From a virus, in IMG/VR virus record IMGVR_UViG_3300031951_001363, positions 1 through 21,833 of that record: DNA of 21,833 nucleotides; one strand, written 5' to 3'. Numbering within the stretch: position 1 is the stretch's first letter; each line of letters begins with the position of its first letter. A program made the translations under genes and the position numbers. Positions 1 through 7,399 of the stretch are shown here, piece by piece. The notes beneath the pieces were generated by a model. The model had not been told where the DNA came from and made no database searches. It worked only from the letters and a program-made list of their open reading frames with translations.

Positions 1-443
1 TCTATATCATAGACAGAAAAAAGATAAGAAAGAGTCCAATGTTTTGGATCTGAAATATTAGTGAGACCTGGAATTTGACTTTGGGTGTTAGAATCAGAAA
101 GAGTAGGTACAATACGAACTCTTAATTTATCATTACCATCATTTCTAAAATTATAAAAAGTTTTGGGTGCAATAGTATTAATATTAGTAGTACTATCTAA
201 AATTTGACCCAACTTATAATTCATACTACCAGACCCAGATTCTGGATTATAAAAAAACGTCATGTGTCCTCTTGCAGGCCAATCTGATAAAGAATCTTCT
301 ATAGTTAAATTTACTATAGAATTGGGGTTGATAGGAAAAATAAGATTGTCTGACTCCCCATTACCGCCATCAAGATACAACTCCACTGTATGTTTTACGT
401 GGTTAAATTTAGTATCAAAAACAGCATCTTCTACAATTCTCAT
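1..443 (-). CDS. Virion structural protein, probable baseplate component (3' truncated by window edge)
   Basis: An open frame starts at an ATG at 443-441 and runs without a stop to the left window edge, giving at least 147 residues. The start begins MRIVEDAVFDTKF. The visible part is rich in short hydrophobic and polar alternations, suggesting beta structure, with stretches such as LIFPINPNSIVNLTIEDSL and DWPARGHMTFFYNPESG. I do not recognise the family from sequence alone. It lies 11 nt downstream of the gp53-like wedge gene, at the distal end of a tail and baseplate gene run, so a baseplate or hub role is the natural inference. The pattern 'N-P-x-x-I, then DSLSDW, then G-x-x-x-F' loosely recalls the N-terminal beta domain of tail hub proteins, but I would not name it on that basis. 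Confidence 0.6.
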   Translation of the reverse strand, partial: MRIVEDAVFDTKFNHVKHTVELYLDGGNGESDNLIFPINPNSIVNLTIEDSLSDWPARGHMTFFYNPESGSGSMNYKLGQILDSTTNINTIAPKTFYNFRNDGNDKLRVRIVPTLSDSNTQSQIPGLTNISDPKHWTLSYLFSVYDI

Positions 444-454
444 GTTATTAAAAT

Positions 455-811
455 TTAATAAAGTTTACTGGTTGATATTTGATTTAAAATTAATTTAACA
501 GAATCTGCTTTTAAAATTTTTAAAGTAGACCCTGGTTCAGGAATTACAGTAGCATCAGCGATATTATTAACATCAGTTATTATCCACCAAATGTTAGGAT
601 TACCATATTTCTTATAAGAAATAAAAGGCCAAGTATCCCCATATCTTACATCATAATCTTCAAAATACCCATCAGGTAAATTTTTAGGAATAACTATGGT
701 TTGTAAAAGATTATAGTAATACCTACCATCTTCATTTGTATAAACATTGAAAATGTTTTCGTAATTAGAACGTTTTAATCTAGGTAAATCTTGAATATTG
801 TTTTGATACAT
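455..811 (-). CDS. 53: Baseplate wedge subunit, gp53-like (LysM-like)
   Basis: A 118-residue protein with ATG start. In T4, gp53 helps join baseplate wedges around the hub. The central segment YGNPNIWWIITDVNNI closely resembles the YGNP-x-x-x-W motif of T4 gp53, and is followed by a V-I-P-E-P-G-S-T-L-K-I-L segment of the kind found at the end of LysM-like domains. The protein is shorter than T4 gp53 (about 196 residues) and appears to keep only the LysM-like core, common in gp53-like proteins of other contractile-tailed phages. It sits 6 nt downstream of the 313-residue tube-initiator-like gene and 11 nt before the truncated gene, so it is part of the baseplate operon. The motif match is good; the exact equivalence to gp53 is inference. 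Confidence 0.68.
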   Translation of the reverse strand: MYQNNIQDLPRLKRSNYENIFNVYTNEDGRYYYNLLQTIVIPKNLPDGYFEDYDVRYGDTWPFISYKKYGNPNIWWIITDVNNIADATVIPEPGSTLKILKADSVKLILNQISTSKLY

Positions 812-817
812 ATACTA

Positions 818-1759
818 TTATCCTACTTGAACCTTACTTAAATGTTGAAACAAATTGCGACTAGGCATAACCATATCCGTTAAAGTCATATTAACTTCAT
901 AAGCATCAGGCACAATACAATCATTCCCACTTCGATCTTTTAATGTTCTCATATTACCTCTATTATTAATAGTTAAATTGGTAACACAAGAAGCGTAACT
1001 AAAGTGCTGTCCTGGAATTATCACTTGATAGTAAACCGGGGGAATACTTGTAATAAAGTCTCGTTTAGTGAAAAGATTGTTGTTTACTAATACCCAACAT
1101 AAAAATCTATTTTTTTCCCAATCATCTGGATTTATTGTATTGAAAAGTGGAAATTTAATATTAATAGTACGAAATTCATGATTCTGCCATACCCTTGGTC
1201 TGTCCATAATACCGACTCTTGGATAGACAGCAGCTAATCCGGTTTTATATATACCTTCAATTCCTTTGAAAGCATCGCCTAGTCCTATAGCATTAAACCC
1301 CTGTTCTACAGCATCAAGGGTTTGCCATACTGGGGTAGAAACTTCAAAGTTAACATCAGAGAAATAAGGAAACCTAAAATTATTTCCTGTAGATTTTTGA
1401 GGAAATAAATTTTCATAAGGCGACATAGGATCTTCATTACCCTTAAGTTGATTGCCCAAACCCGAAGCATAATAACTAATTTGATTTACTATAGTAGATT
1501 CATCTACTTCAAATTCTACTAATTTAACTACAGGAACTTCATCTGTTTTTTTGGATAATGTCCAAGTATAATCTTTTACAACATCAAACGATTCTCCTTT
1601 AACATCGTAAATATAAGTAGCTGCACCTGATTTAATTGGTGCAAACTTTTCAGAAAGTTCTTTGGCTTTTGTTTCAAGCTGATTTATAACACTTTCTGGT
1701 CGTAATGTCGGATTAGACGTTTGTGCCTCACCGCTAGCATATGTTCCTGGTTCTGACAT
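818..1759 (-). CDS. Baseplate/tail-tube junction protein, gp48/gp54-like
   Basis: A 313-residue protein with ATG start, 8 nt after the tape measure stop. In T4, gp48 and gp54 sit on the baseplate hub and nucleate tube polymerisation; their genes follow gene 29, as this gene follows the tape measure here. The N-terminal third is low in hydrophobicity and begins with a Gly/Thr/Ser-rich stretch. The C-terminal 100 residues look like a tube-type beta domain, including YYQVIIPGQHFSYASCVTNL, NRGNMRTLKDRSG and DAYEVNMTLTDMVMPSRNLF. This last pattern (aspartate, aromatic, alternating hydrophobics, then SRN) is typical of tail-tube junction proteins. Length is close to T4 gp54 (about 320) and gp48 (about 364). 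I cannot tell which of the two it matches, and only one such gene is present before gp53. Confidence 0.58.
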   Translation of the reverse strand: MSEPGTYASGEAQTSNPTLRPESVINQLETKAKELSEKFAPIKSGAATYIYDVKGESFDVVKDYTWTLSKKTDEVPVVKLVEFEVDESTIVNQISYYASGLGNQLKGNEDPMSPYENLFPQKSTGNNFRFPYFSDVNFEVSTPVWQTLDAVEQGFNAIGLGDAFKGIEGIYKTGLAAVYPRVGIMDRPRVWQNHEFRTINIKFPLFNTINPDDWEKNRFLCWVLVNNNLFTKRDFITSIPPVYYQVIIPGQHFSYASCVTNLTINNRGNMRTLKDRSGNDCIVPDAYEVNMTLTDMVMPSRNLFQHLSKVQVG

Positions 1760-1767
1760 ATTAATAC

Positions 1768-4143
1768 TTATGACACAGCAAATTGTCTCCTAATCATCCT
1801 TATAGGATCTACATTAGAAGCAGCTAATTGAGCAGCAGATGGTAATTGTTGAGATTGTTGGTTGTTAACAATTATATTACTATTATTGTTAGGTTGGTTG
1901 TTATTAAAGACTGATGCTAATTTTAAAATAGCATTACTTAAATTTTTAATGGTTTCATTAGTATTTGCTGTATTACTTGCGATAGTTCCTAAAAGATCAT
2001 TACTAATTTTAAATCCTTCAGGTGACATATATTTGTCTAAAGGAATAACTGCTTCAGGACCTGCTTCACCTATTAGTGCTACAGTAGGAGAGGTTGCAAT
2101 TGCTCCGTCTTCTGCGGCAGGAATCTTCGTTTCTGTTACTGTTGCTTCTTTGTTGTTTTTGTCTTGTGGACTCTGTGAAACGTTAATTTCTGTTTCTGGT
2201 GTTGAAGTAGGGGTTTGTTGTGTTGGAGTAGCTTCAGGTGGTTTTATGTCTTCTAAAGCTTTTTGATCATACCCAGCTGCACCTGCAATTTTTTCTGCAA
2301 GCCATCCTTCAGCTTTAATAGTGGTACCAGGAGGAATGGGTAATCCTAATTTTTGTGCAATTAACGCTCTGACAGGAAAACCGAGAATAGTGTCTGGTAT
2401 TAAACTTAAAGCATTATCTAAAAATTTTTGTTTGATAGTTTTACTAATATCTTCAAATAATCCAGCGACAGAACCAAAGAGATCACCAGATGCAGCTGCG
2501 CCCGCTGCCTTATTTATAGAAGATTCCAAATTATCAGTTCCTAATAAATCTACTATCCACCCCAGACCAGGAGTCATTTTGGCAATATCTACCAATGCAC
2601 CTCCAGGATCTCCCCCCATAAATTTTTCTCCTATTTTCACCCACATCCCAAAAATAGGTTTAAGTTTACCCATAATAGTATCGGTAATCAAATTACGGAA
2701 ATCTATTACTTTGCCTCCTACAGTATTTCCTACTTCTGTTACTTTTTCTTCACCACCCATTAAATCCACAACCCACCCCATATAAGGTATAGTTTTACAT
2801 ATATCTACAATAACATCTCCAATTTTACCATCCATCCATTTTTTGCCAATTTCACCAACCCAGCCCATAGCATTGGTAATTTTTTCAAAAATAAAATCTT
2901 TAACACCCTTTAAGAAATTTATAGATTGTCCACCCGCAGTATCACCAGCTTGAGTTACTACTTCTTCTCCTCCCATTAAATCTACAACCCAACCCATTCC
3001 AGGTACAAATTTAGCTACTTCAACAAATGCTTCACCCCATTTACCTTCAATAAATTTTTTACCCAAGTCAGCAACCCAAGTAAAAGCAGCACTAAGTTTT
3101 TCTCCAATAACGTCATATATCTTTCCAAAGAAATCGCCAATCATTCCCATTTTAGTTTTGCTTGCTTCTCCTGTAGCACCACCAGCTTTGTAATCCAAGA
3201 AGGCATTAAGAACATCTAAACCAATAGAGATCGCTGTGCCTACACCAGGAATTATAGAAGCAATACCAGATAATACATCAATAATACCACCAACTACATC
3301 TCCGGATTTAAATCTAGTATAAGCAAAACTTAAACTAATAACAGTACCAACTAAAGGTAAACGTTTTAAAAGAGGGGTAATAAATTTTACCAAACCTCCA
3401 AGCATCTTTGTAAGCAACCCAGGAGTTTTAGCTATAACCCCTGTAAGAGTTTTAGATACACCTTTACCAAAAACACCTCTCAATGCTTTGTAAGCAGATT
3501 GAAAAAGTTTAATAGGAGCACCAATAAAAGATTTTAAATTTTTAATAAGACTTAAAGCTCCTTTTTCTAAAAGTTTTAAACCTCCCATAATACCCACTTT
3601 ACTTAAAATCTTTAATAATCCTTTAAATGGTCCTTCCGTATTAAGTCCTGTAATTAAAGCAGCAAGACCTCCTAACAATAAAGTAATACCACCACCAGCC
3701 ATTAATGCTCCTCCTAATAATTTAGATATACCAGGAGGTAATAAATCTAAAAGACTTCCTCCCTTTTTACCTTCTTCTTTTTTATCTAATTTTTTGAGGT
3801 CTATAATACCTTTTAAAATGTCTGGAAGCTTTCTGGCTAAATCTTTATAACCTTCATCTGTAATACCTCCAATTAAAACTACTTTTGGTTTCTCTTCATC
3901 TGCGATCAAATCCTTTTCTTTTGACGGAGATGATTTGTTTGAGAATATGGGAGCGATAATATTACCTAATATACCGCCTGGTTTAGATGATTTATCTACA
4001 GGTTGTTTTGTTTTTTTACTCAATGAAGCTTCTGCTAATTTAGAAGCTTTTTGAATAACCTGTTTCAAAAAATCTTGACTCAGATCAAACTTACCAAGTG
4101 TTGTTTGATCTTTAAGGGTATTAGTTTGATTATCTCCTAACAT
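1768..4143 (-). CDS. 29: Tail tape measure protein, gp29-like
   Basis: A 791-residue protein, the largest in the window, with ATG start. It should lie inside the tail tube, set its length and be ejected ahead of DNA. The N-terminal 130 residues are charged. From about 133 to 315 there are glycine-rich hydrophobic helices that could cross a membrane (about 142-165 and 285-310). Residues 338-549 hold three 72-residue repeats. Residues 633-690 are a Pro/Thr/Ser/Glu-rich linker. At 692-702 is IGEAGPEAVIPL, a motif common near the C-terminus of tape measure proteins, followed by an Asn/Gln-rich tail. The gene lies between two gp26/gp51-like genes and the tube-junction gene, the expected place. Using the usual rule of about 1.5 angstrom per residue, the tail would be near 115-120 nm; this is inference. 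Confidence 0.88.
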   Translation of the reverse strand: MLGDNQTNTLKDQTTLGKFDLSQDFLKQVIQKASKLAEASLSKKTKQPVDKSSKPGGILGNIIAPIFSNKSSPSKEKDLIADEEKPKVVLIGGITDEGYKDLARKLPDILKGIIDLKKLDKKEEGKKGGSLLDLLPPGISKLLGGALMAGGGITLLLGGLAALITGLNTEGPFKGLLKILSKVGIMGGLKLLEKGALSLIKNLKSFIGAPIKLFQSAYKALRGVFGKGVSKTLTGVIAKTPGLLTKMLGGLVKFITPLLKRLPLVGTVISLSFAYTRFKSGDVVGGIIDVLSGIASIIPGVGTAISIGLDVLNAFLDYKAGGATGEASKTKMGMIGDFFGKIYDVIGEKLSAAFTWVADLGKKFIEGKWGEAFVEVAKFVPGMGWVVDLMGGEEVVTQAGDTAGGQSINFLKGVKDFIFEKITNAMGWVGEIGKKWMDGKIGDVIVDICKTIPYMGWVVDLMGGEEKVTEVGNTVGGKVIDFRNLITDTIMGKLKPIFGMWVKIGEKFMGGDPGGALVDIAKMTPGLGWIVDLLGTDNLESSINKAAGAAASGDLFGSVAGLFEDISKTIKQKFLDNALSLIPDTILGFPVRALIAQKLGLPIPPGTTIKAEGWLAEKIAGAAGYDQKALEDIKPPEATPTQQTPTSTPETEINVSQSPQDKNNKEATVTETKIPAAEDGAIATSPTVALIGEAGPEAVIPLDKYMSPEGFKISNDLLGTIASNTANTNETIKNLSNAILKLASVFNNNQPNNNSNIIVNNQQSQQLPSAAQLAASNVDPIRMIRRQFAVS
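2497..3132 (-). repeat. Three tandem 72-residue repeats inside the tape measure gene
   Basis: Residues about 338-405, 410-477 and 482-549 of the tape measure protein align at an exact 72-residue spacing. The anchor is a W-(V/I)-V-D-L-(M/L)-G segment starting at residues 385, 457 and 529. Each unit has a helix start with F, then W-V, then G-K-K-(F/W) or G-E-K-F, then a P-x-(M/L)-G-W turn before the anchor. Copies 1 and 2 also share GGEE and GNT/GDT-x-GG; copy 3 has decayed there. A weaker PGVG-containing segment near residues 280-305 may be an older copy. Confidence 0.85.
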
Positions 4144-4173
4144 CTTCTATATTATTTAAGAAGATGTCTCAAG

Positions 4174-5004
4174 TTACATATTAAAAAGAGAAGCGTCTAA
4201 CGATAGTTCTTTATTTAAAACTACTAATTGATCCTGTTCATTTTTAACAGATACTGTAAAATTTAATATATTTTTTGTAATATTTCTGTAACTTTCAATA
4301 TACTTGATTACTTTATTAATCAAATTAGTAGGCAATTGTTCTACAATTTTAATTCTATTTTTAAAATCAATATTAGACAATTCAATACTTTGATCGTTTA
4401 CTTTAATAGATGAAATAAATTTAGTTACTTCGTTTATGAAGGTTTCCCCTATAATGTTTCTCAATTCTTCGGGAGATTCGACTTCGATTTTAACATTTTT
4501 ATGTAATTCTTTTTCTAATTTATTTTCAGTTAATAGAGAAGGTAAATTACATTTAATGGTGCATTGATCCACTTCAATTAATTCTTCAGGTAAAGTTTCA
4601 CAATTTTCAACAGCGCTTTGATAGATATTAGTTAAATTTACCAAAACCTTTTCCACATTTAAATTATTCTCTTCTTTTTCTTCTTTAGTAAAAGAATAAT
4701 TGTAATTTTCAGAAATACTTTCTATTCTGGTTTTTAACAAAATAAAAATTTTATCATAAACAGTAAAGTCGTTTATAGATATATTCGTGTCTAAACAATT
4801 TTCTTTGATAATGTTATTAAATGATAAAGTAAATTCTGTATTGTAAATGGGTGAATCTACAACACTTTTTAAAATTCTTTTAAGTTGTTCTGTAGTTAGT
4901 TGTTTAAATCTTACTTCTTTTTGTAAAGAAGGAATAAAAACATCAAATCCTGTTGTCTCATCCAAGGATTTAAGAGCAGATAGAATATCTTTAATTTCGG
5001 TCAT
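4174..5004 (-). CDS. Baseplate hub / tape-measure-assembly protein, gp26/gp51-like (copy A)
   Basis: A 276-residue soluble protein with ATG start. The N-terminal part reads as an acidic start, then FIPSLQKEVRFKQLTTEQLK and a helical region DFTVYDKIFILLKTRIESIS. This order (short beta segment, 'K-x-L-T-x-x-Q-L-K', helices, then D-x-x-F-I-L-L-x-x-R) is the layout of the T4 baseplate protein family that includes gp26 and gp51, needed for hub assembly. The neighbouring 317-residue gene has the same layout, so the two are likely paralogs. Both lie directly upstream of the tape measure, the position held by tape-measure chaperones in other tailed phages, so a chaperone-like role is plausible but inferred. 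A perfect TATAAATA octamer lies 5 nt upstream of the start. Confidence 0.62.
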   Translation of the reverse strand: MTEIKDILSALKSLDETTGFDVFIPSLQKEVRFKQLTTEQLKRILKSVVDSPIYNTEFTLSFNNIIKENCLDTNISINDFTVYDKIFILLKTRIESISENYNYSFTKEEKEENNLNVEKVLVNLTNIYQSAVENCETLPEELIEVDQCTIKCNLPSLLTENKLEKELHKNVKIEVESPEELRNIIGETFINEVTKFISSIKVNDQSIELSNIDFKNRIKIVEQLPTNLINKVIKYIESYRNITKNILNFTVSVKNEQDQLVVLNKELSLDASLFNM

Positions 5005-5009
5005 ATGTG

Positions 5010-5017
5010 TATTTATA
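5010..5017 (-). promoter_or_regulatory. T4 late-promoter-like octamer TATAAATA
   Basis: The minus strand reads TATAAATA here, identical to the T4 late promoter -10 consensus, ending 5 nt before the ATG of the gp26/gp51-like gene. If used as a T4-type late promoter, transcription would start at or next to the start codon. Alternatively it could be an A/U-rich translation-initiation element. The octamer also occurs by chance in AT-rich DNA, for example inside the gp59-like gene. Confidence 0.4.
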
Positions 5018-5034
5018 GAAGATTTTTTTTATTC

Positions 5035-5988
5035 TCACCCTGTAAATTGAGAAGTAATGGGTGGTAGATTATCTGATTCATATGGATTTAAAGGTTCTTC
5101 TTCCGAAAGACTTTCATCAAAATCTGATTCCATCAAATCATGATTTGGTTGTGTGTTGTTGTTATTATTTTGTTTGTTTATTTCTTCTAATTTTTTTACT
5201 AACAAAAAGTATTCCCCTGGACTACAATTTTCTATATATTCTGCGGTAAAATTTCCTAATTTACAAAGAGCGAAAATGTTTTCATACAGAGACATTAATT
5301 GATTACCAAATAAAAGTCTTGTAATAATAGATAAATTTTTAATGTTGAAATTAAAATACAAAGAAACCTTTTCTTTTAATTTTTCATTATATTTTAACAA
5401 ATCTAAATTATTAAAATAATTTACTATTTCGTTTATTTTTTTAAATGAATCGGAGAAAAATTTAGCTGGAATTTTTTTAAATGCTTCTTCACACTCTTGA
5501 ATATTTTTAAAATGATAAAGTTCATTTTCTAACTTAAACCCTTTGATAAAAAAATAAGAAATGTTGTCTATTTTTTTATTCAATTCGATAATTTCATTTA
5601 TTGTCGGTAATTTGTAAATAGCTGTTATAACACTTTCTTTATTTTCACTTAAAATATCTTCAATTGAGATACTTTTTAATTCCTCTATTATTTTGTAAAG
5701 ATTTATTTCTAGTGTAGTGTTCTCATTGAATTGAAGAGTAATAACATCACCCATACTCGAACATCTTAATTCTAGTAACAAAATAAAAAAATCTACAAAG
5801 TGAAGAGATTCAATGTCAGTATTTTTTGTAATTTTTTTTAAAATTTTATTGAGATTAAAAAATAATAAATCTGGATCTATTTCTTCTCCCAATAAACATT
5901 TATAAATTATTTTAAGATGTTTGACCTTGAGTTCTTTACAGGAAATTATTTTTTTATCACTTAATTGTATTTGCGAATAAAACGCCAC
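5035..5988 (-). CDS. Baseplate hub / tape-measure-assembly protein, gp26/gp51-like (copy B)
   Basis: A 317-residue protein; the start is GTG at 5988-5986, as no in-frame ATG occurs near the N-terminus and the upstream stop is close. The N-terminal half contains KELKVKHLKIIYKCLLG and then HFVDFFILLLELRCSS, the same order of motifs as the neighbouring 276-residue protein, so I read them as paralogs in the gp26/gp51 family. The middle is Lys/Ile/Asn-rich and helical. The last 45 or so residues are unlike copy A: a run of Asn, then a very acidic stretch (ESDFDESLSEEE) and a Pro-containing end. It begins 8 nt after the tube-like gene stop and ends 30 nt before copy A, without overlap, so a lambda gpG-T type frameshift fusion is not indicated. 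Confidence 0.55.
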   Translation of the reverse strand: MAFYSQIQLSDKKIISCKELKVKHLKIIYKCLLGEEIDPDLLFFNLNKILKKITKNTDIESLHFVDFFILLLELRCSSMGDVITLQFNENTTLEINLYKIIEELKSISIEDILSENKESVITAIYKLPTINEIIELNKKIDNISYFFIKGFKLENELYHFKNIQECEEAFKKIPAKFFSDSFKKINEIVNYFNNLDLLKYNEKLKEKVSLYFNFNIKNLSIITRLLFGNQLMSLYENIFALCKLGNFTAEYIENCSPGEYFLLVKKLEEINKQNNNNNTQPNHDLMESDFDESLSEEEPLNPYESDNLPPITSQFTG

Positions 5989-5996
5989 ATTAAGAT

Positions 5997-6803
5997 TTAT
6001 TGAACTCTGGTCGCTCTAGCAACATCAATGTTAGATCCTCTAACAGGAGTACTTAGAGGTACTGGTATTTGTTCATTGTAATGAGCTCTTATTAAAGCTT
6101 GATTACCATTTTCATTAGTTTCTGTGTTGTAATAGTGATATGTAAATGTCGTCTCTCTGTTTACAGGAGAATTAGTTTGAGTGTAATTATACTCTTCTCC
6201 ACCAACACTTATAGGACAAGCACCAAAAAATGTAAACTTTTGCAATACGTATGGTTTTGTATTACTATCAATTACTCCTAATTTGTAAGCTGATATGTTA
6301 CATCTATAATTGTCTTTTCCTCGTCTAGCAATCATCCCTAAATGTGCTGTAGCTACTACCCAAGGACGAATAACATTATCTACAAAACTAACATTAGTTT
6401 CTAAAAAGACAATTGATAAAGCTGGAAATGAATCCCTACCACCACCAACATTACTACGAATAAAACCATTAGTCTGAATCCCTTCCGGATTAACTTGATT
6501 GCTTTCTCCTGGAATTTGAACTGCTTGAGCAAACATACAACCCTTAACTTCTTGCAAATCTGCATTTAAAGTAGTTTTCATGGCTTTATCTACTTCCCAT
6601 TTCATGGGTTCATATTCTAAGCCACTTTTAATAGCAGCTACAGGTAAAACCTCTCCATAATCTAACCCTCGGTTAGTATTTCCTCCTGCTGAAAATGCAC
6701 CTTCAAATTTTAAAACCCATTGTGCTCCTTTAGGTAAAGCACCTGCTGGTTTACTTAAAACATTAGTAAGGAAAAATGGAATTTGTCCACTAAATTCAGG
6801 CAT
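5997..6803 (-). CDS. Tail-tube-fold protein (second gp19-like paralog)
   Basis: I choose the ATG at 6803-6801 (MPEFSGQIPF...), giving 268 residues; an upstream in-frame TTG at 6812 lies inside an inverted repeat and is less likely. The C-terminal region has FFGACPISVGGEEYNY followed by R-E-T-T-F-T-Y-H-Y-Y, the same pattern as the tail tube protein next door (YGAYVVSVGDISYNL ... LAYQYW), and recalls the end of T4 gp19 (G-L-W-P-T-N-V-G ... LALDYW). It is longer than a normal tube subunit, with inserts around residues 60-130. It could be a baseplate-proximal or distal tube protein. It follows the main tube gene by 28 nt. Fold assignment is by pattern only. Confidence 0.55.
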   Translation of the reverse strand: MPEFSGQIPFFLTNVLSKPAGALPKGAQWVLKFEGAFSAGGNTNRGLDYGEVLPVAAIKSGLEYEPMKWEVDKAMKTTLNADLQEVKGCMFAQAVQIPGESNQVNPEGIQTNGFIRSNVGGGRDSFPALSIVFLETNVSFVDNVIRPWVVATAHLGMIARRGKDNYRCNISAYKLGVIDSNTKPYVLQKFTFFGACPISVGGEEYNYTQTNSPVNRETTFTYHYYNTETNENGNQALIRAHYNEQIPVPLSTPVRGSNIDVARATRVQ

Positions 6804-6806
6804 AGA

Positions 6807-6827
6807 TAGCAATAATATTTATTGCTA
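6807..6827. repeat. Perfect 9-bp inverted repeat with 3-nt loop
   Basis: The arms TAGCAATAA (6807-6815) and TTATTGCTA (6819-6827) are perfectly complementary around TAT. It lies just upstream of the chosen ATG (6803) of the second tube-like gene and just after the tail tube stop. There is no T-tract on the minus strand, so it is not a clear terminator; it may be an mRNA processing or translational element or a protein-binding site. Confidence 0.6.
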
Positions 6828-6831
6828 AATA

Positions 6832-7380
6832 TTAAAATAAACGAGGTAAGAATCTATTAGTAGAAGTAACTCTCCAATATTGATATGCTAAAGTAGCTGG
6901 AACTGTTTGAATAGTACCATTATCTCCTAAGTTATAAGAGATATCACCGACAGAAACGACATAAGCACCGTAAAGGGTGTATTGACGAACTGTATTACCA
7001 GCTTTACCTAATAGATTTAAAGAGATTACAGAAGAATTTCTAGCAATGTTGTAATTTCCCGAAGAGGTTGCATCATCAAAAGTATTAAATGTAGCATTCT
7101 CTAAAGCTGAACGAATGTCATAATTTTGATCACAACGGAAAGTAACCGCATATGATTCAGAACCTGGATATGAAGCAGTGCCAGGAACATTGAAATTAAG
7201 GCCCATAAAAGGAACCTGAACATTGTTAATTGATCTACCAGGAAGACTTGCAGTCTCAAGGTAAATTAATGTTTCTTCACCAAAGTTGGTGTTGGCTAAC
7301 TGAGCTACGCGAAATTGAAATTGGCGAGCGAAGTCTTTGCTTTGTACTGATCTATAAAAATCTGAGATGTTCTGTGCCAT
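6832..7380 (-). CDS. 19: Major tail tube protein, gp19-like
   Basis: A 182-residue protein with ATG start, close to T4 gp19 (163 residues). Tube subunits polymerise as hexameric rings inside the sheath. Visible family features are FARQFQFRVAQL near the N-terminus, the conserved turn ASLPGRSINNVQVPFMGLNF in the middle (compare ALPAG ... VPVGFMNRKI in T4), YAVTFRCDQNYDIR, and YGAYVVSVGDISYNL with LAYQYW near the end. It lies directly downstream of the sheath gene (19 nt gap), as gene 19 follows gene 18 in T4. A GATAAATA element lies 7 nt upstream of the ATG. Two longer proteins in the same operon share its C-terminal pattern, but this one has the length and position of the principal tube protein. 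Confidence 0.85.
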   Translation of the reverse strand: MAQNISDFYRSVQSKDFARQFQFRVAQLANTNFGEETLIYLETASLPGRSINNVQVPFMGLNFNVPGTASYPGSESYAVTFRCDQNYDIRSALENATFNTFDDATSSGNYNIARNSSVISLNLLGKAGNTVRQYTLYGAYVVSVGDISYNLGDNGTIQTVPATLAYQYWRVTSTNRFLPRLF

Positions 7381-7399
7381 ATATTATTATTTATCTAAA

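Noticed and set aside
1862-2785. Plus-strand ORFs (1862-2266 and 2321-2785)
   Set aside because: They lie entirely opposite the tape measure gene, whose composition opens long frames on the reverse strand, and have no recognisable protein features.
5005-5034. Programmed frameshift joining the two gp26/gp51-like genes
   Set aside because: The genes do not overlap, are separated by 30 nt, and the downstream gene has its own ATG with an upstream element.
5997-6812. TTG start at 6812 for the second tube-like gene
   Set aside because: The TTG lies in the inverted repeat, and an ATG three codons later gives a normal start.
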